From positions 1-6,147 of the forward strand of contig JAVMKL010000085.1 in NCBI GenBank assembly GCA_031732875.1: DNA of 6,147 nt. Reading direction: 5' to 3'. Of this stretch, positions 4,596-6,147 are shown in pieces. The stretch comes from JAVMKJ01 sp031732875. Lineage in GTDB: Bacteria; Pseudomonadota; Gammaproteobacteria; Competibacterales; Competibacteraceae. The first letter of the stretch is position 1. Each line of letters begins with the position of its first letter. The position numbers and the translations under genes were made by a program. The notes beneath the pieces are model-generated. The model was not told the DNA's origin and made no database searches. It saw only the letters and a list, made by a program, of their open reading frames with translations.

Positions 4596-5626
4596 GATGC
4601 CAGTTGTTGGGTGTGGCGCACGAACTCGTCCAACTTGGTCCGCGCCGCGCCGCTGGCGATCATTTCGCGAGCGATCCCGATGCCGTCGCCGATGGAGTCA
4701 GCCAGGTTGGCGGCGTAGAGCGCCGCGCCGGCGTTGAGGGTCACGATGTCGCGCGGAGTGCCGGGCTGGTTCTCCAGCGCGGCCAGCAGCATGGTTTTGG
4801 ACTGCTCGGCGTTTTCGACCTTGATGCCGCGGTTCGAGACCATGGCCAGCCCGAAATCCTCGGGATGGATCTCGTATTCCAGAATTTCGCCGTTTTTCAG
4901 CTCGCCGACCAGGGTGGCCGCGCCCAGCGAGATTTCGTCCATGCCGTCCTTGCCCCAGACCACCAGCACGTGTCGCGCGCCGAGCCGCTGCATCACCCGC
5001 ACCTGGATGCCGACCAGGTCGGGGTGGAACACGCCCATGAGCTGGTTTGGCGCGTCGGCCGGATTGGTCAGCGGTCCGAGGATGTTGAAGATGGTGCGCA
5101 CGGCCATCTCGCGGCGGACCGGCGCCACGTTTTTCATGGCCGAGTGATGGTTGGGCGCGAACATGAAGCCGATATCGGTGGTGGCGATGCATTCGGCCAC
5201 CTGTTCGGCCTGGAGGTCGATGCGGGCGCCGAGGGCCTCCAGGACGTCGGCGCTGCCGGACTTGGACGAGACGCCGCGGTTGCCGTGCTTGGCGACGCGG
5301 GCGCCGGCGGCGGCGACCACGAACATGGTGGCGGTGGATATATTAAAGGTGTGCGCGCCGTCGCCTCCCGTGCCAACGATGTCGACGAAATGCTCGTGCG
5401 GCGGGGGGACGTGGACCTTGGTGGACAGATCGCGCATGACCGTGGCGGCGGCGGTGATTTCGCCGATGGTCTCTTTCTTGACGCGCAGGCCGGTAAGAAT
5501 AGCGGCGGTCATCACCGGTGAGATTTCGCCGGCCATGATCTGCCGCATCAGCGACAGCATTTCGTCGTAGAAGATTTCCCGGTGTTCGATGGTGCGTTGC
5601 AGGGCTTCCTGAGGGGTGAGGGACAT
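4592..5626 (-). CDS. trpD: Anthranilate phosphoribosyltransferase
   Basis: TrpD joins anthranilate to phosphoribosyl pyrophosphate, the second step of the tryptophan pathway. The 344-residue product has normal length for the stand-alone enzyme, with no fused TrpG domain. The PRPP/magnesium-binding loop GTGGDG is at residues 85-90, NIST at 95-98, and KHGNR at 113-117. RREMAVRTIFNILGPLTNPA and the metal-associated DEIS segment follow. The helical N-terminal domain fills roughly the first 70 residues. The ATG has a GGAG five nucleotides upstream. The gene starts 17 bp after trpG and overlaps trpC by 4 bp, which fits a trpG-trpD-trpC operon transcribed from beyond the right edge. Confidence 0.97.
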   Translation of the reverse strand: MSLTPQEALQRTIEHREIFYDEMLSLMRQIMAGEISPVMTAAILTGLRVKKETIGEITAAATVMRDLSTKVHVPPPHEHFVDIVGTGGDGAHTFNISTATMFVVAAAGARVAKHGNRGVSSKSGSADVLEALGARIDLQAEQVAECIATTDIGFMFAPNHHSAMKNVAPVRREMAVRTIFNILGPLTNPADAPNQLMGVFHPDLVGIQVRVMQRLGARHVLVVWGKDGMDEISLGAATLVGELKNGEILEYEIHPEDFGLAMVSNRGIKVENAEQSKTMLLAALENQPGTPRDIVTLNAGAALYAANLADSIGDGIGIAREMIASGAARTKLDEFVRHTQQLAS

Positions 5627-5643
5627 GGGGGTCTCCGCGACGG

Positions 5644-6147
5644 TTAGTGCCGTTTGAGGAAATTGTGGAGCAGGGCGTGGCCGTGCTCGGTCAGGATGGA
5701 CTCGGGATGGAACTGCACGCCCTCGACCGGCAGTTCCCGGTGGCGCACGCCCATGATCTCGTCGATCCCGCCGTCCGGGGTCTGGGTCCAGGCGGTGATT
5801 TCCAGGCAGCCCGGAGCCGTCGCCCTGTCGATGACCAGGGAATGATAGCGCACCACCATGAAGGGATCGGGCAGACCGGCGAATACGCCCCGGCCATTGT
5901 GGTGGACGGCGGAGGTCTTACCGTGCATGACCTGACCGGCGCGAATGATGCGCCCGCCGAAGGCTTGGCCGATGCTCTGATGGCCCAGGCAGACGCCGAA
6001 AATCGGAATCTGGCCGGCAAAGCGCTCGATGGTGGCCAGCGACACCCCGGCCTCGGTAGGGGTGCAGGGGCCAGGCGAGATGACGATGTGCTCGGGGTGA
6101 AGTTCGGCGATCTCGTCCGGGGTGATCCGGTCGTTGCGAACTACCCG
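5644..6147 (-). CDS. trpG: Anthranilate synthase glutamine amidotransferase (partial)
   Basis: TrpG removes ammonia from glutamine and passes it to TrpE, which makes anthranilate from chorismate. The visible 167 residues are the C-terminal part and the frame is still open at the window edge. The first visible residues, RVVRNDRIT, normally lie about 30 residues into the protein, so the N-terminal strand and start codon are missing. The class I amidotransferase elements are intact: ISPGPCTP (oxyanion strand region), the nucleophile cysteine in GVCLGHQ, and His-Glu of the triad in VQFHPES. RYHSL is also typical of the TrpG/PabA family. A GTG at 6043-6045 is internal and not the start. TrpG and PabA cannot be separated by sequence alone, and one protein often serves both roles. 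The adjacent trpD and trpC favour TrpG. Confidence 0.95.
   Translation of the reverse strand, partial: RVVRNDRITPDEIAELHPEHIVISPGPCTPTEAGVSLATIERFAGQIPIFGVCLGHQSIGQAFGGRIIRAGQVMHGKTSAVHHNGRGVFAGLPDPFMVVRYHSLVIDRATAPGCLEITAWTQTPDGGIDEIMGVRHRELPVEGVQFHPESILTEHGHALLHNFLKRH

Noticed and set aside
4604..5521. Plus-strand open frame of 305 codons
   Set aside because: It is antisense to trpD, has a composition typical of the reverse complement of a GC-rich gene, and shows no motifs.
1..6147. Search for a new defence, mobile or otherwise undescribed system
   Set aside because: All called genes belong to well-known housekeeping families, and no transposase, integrase, toxin-antitoxin pair or spaced direct repeats were found.

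Overview
This window looks like a chromosomal stretch from a gammaproteobacterium with moderately high GC. The RplM, RpsI, SpeD and YhfA-type OsmC proteins all read as gammaproteobacterial. SpeD is the E. coli-type class, with its cleavage site at exactly the E. coli position. COQ7 implies ubiquinone synthesis. The gene run trpG-trpD-trpC-osmC-speD with coq7 facing it resembles the Pseudomonas trpGDC-vfr-osmC-speD-coq7 neighbourhood. I cannot name a genus.

Layout, left to right. Positions 1-183 are AT-rich (about 34% GC over 1-180 by hand count) and hold no convincing gene. A rho-independent terminator (184-214) and a tRNA-Gln(CUG) gene follow on the minus strand. Then come rpsI and rplM, also minus strand, with a good sigma70-type promoter upstream of rplM. 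The tRNA lies only 15 nt after the rpsI stop codon, so rplM-rpsI-tRNA-Gln appears to be one transcription unit ending at that terminator. Next is a small thioredoxin-like [2Fe-2S] ferredoxin gene (minus), divergent from coq7 (plus) with only 26 bp between the two start codons. coq7 converges on speD (minus) across a 56-bp gap filled by a large nested inverted repeat that takes in speD stop-codon bases and the last base of the coq7 stop. Upstream of speD lie an extended -10 promoter, an 8-bp dyad around it, and an osmC/yhfA-like gene. A 100-bp spacer with a GC-rich hairpin then leads to trpC, trpD and the 3' part of trpG, which runs off the right edge.

The genes fall into four functional groups: translation (rplM, rpsI, tRNA-Gln), ubiquinone biosynthesis with a neighbouring redox protein (coq7, ferredoxin), polyamine synthesis (speD), and tryptophan synthesis (trpGDC). 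All conserved catalytic residues I looked for are present and no reading frame is broken. I see no mobile element, CRISPR array or defence system. The window is mostly housekeeping. The points worth a second look are the ribosomal-protein/tRNA operon, the ferredoxin/coq7 pair, the dyad at the speD promoter, the hairpins between genes, and the absence of a crp/vfr gene between trpC and osmC.
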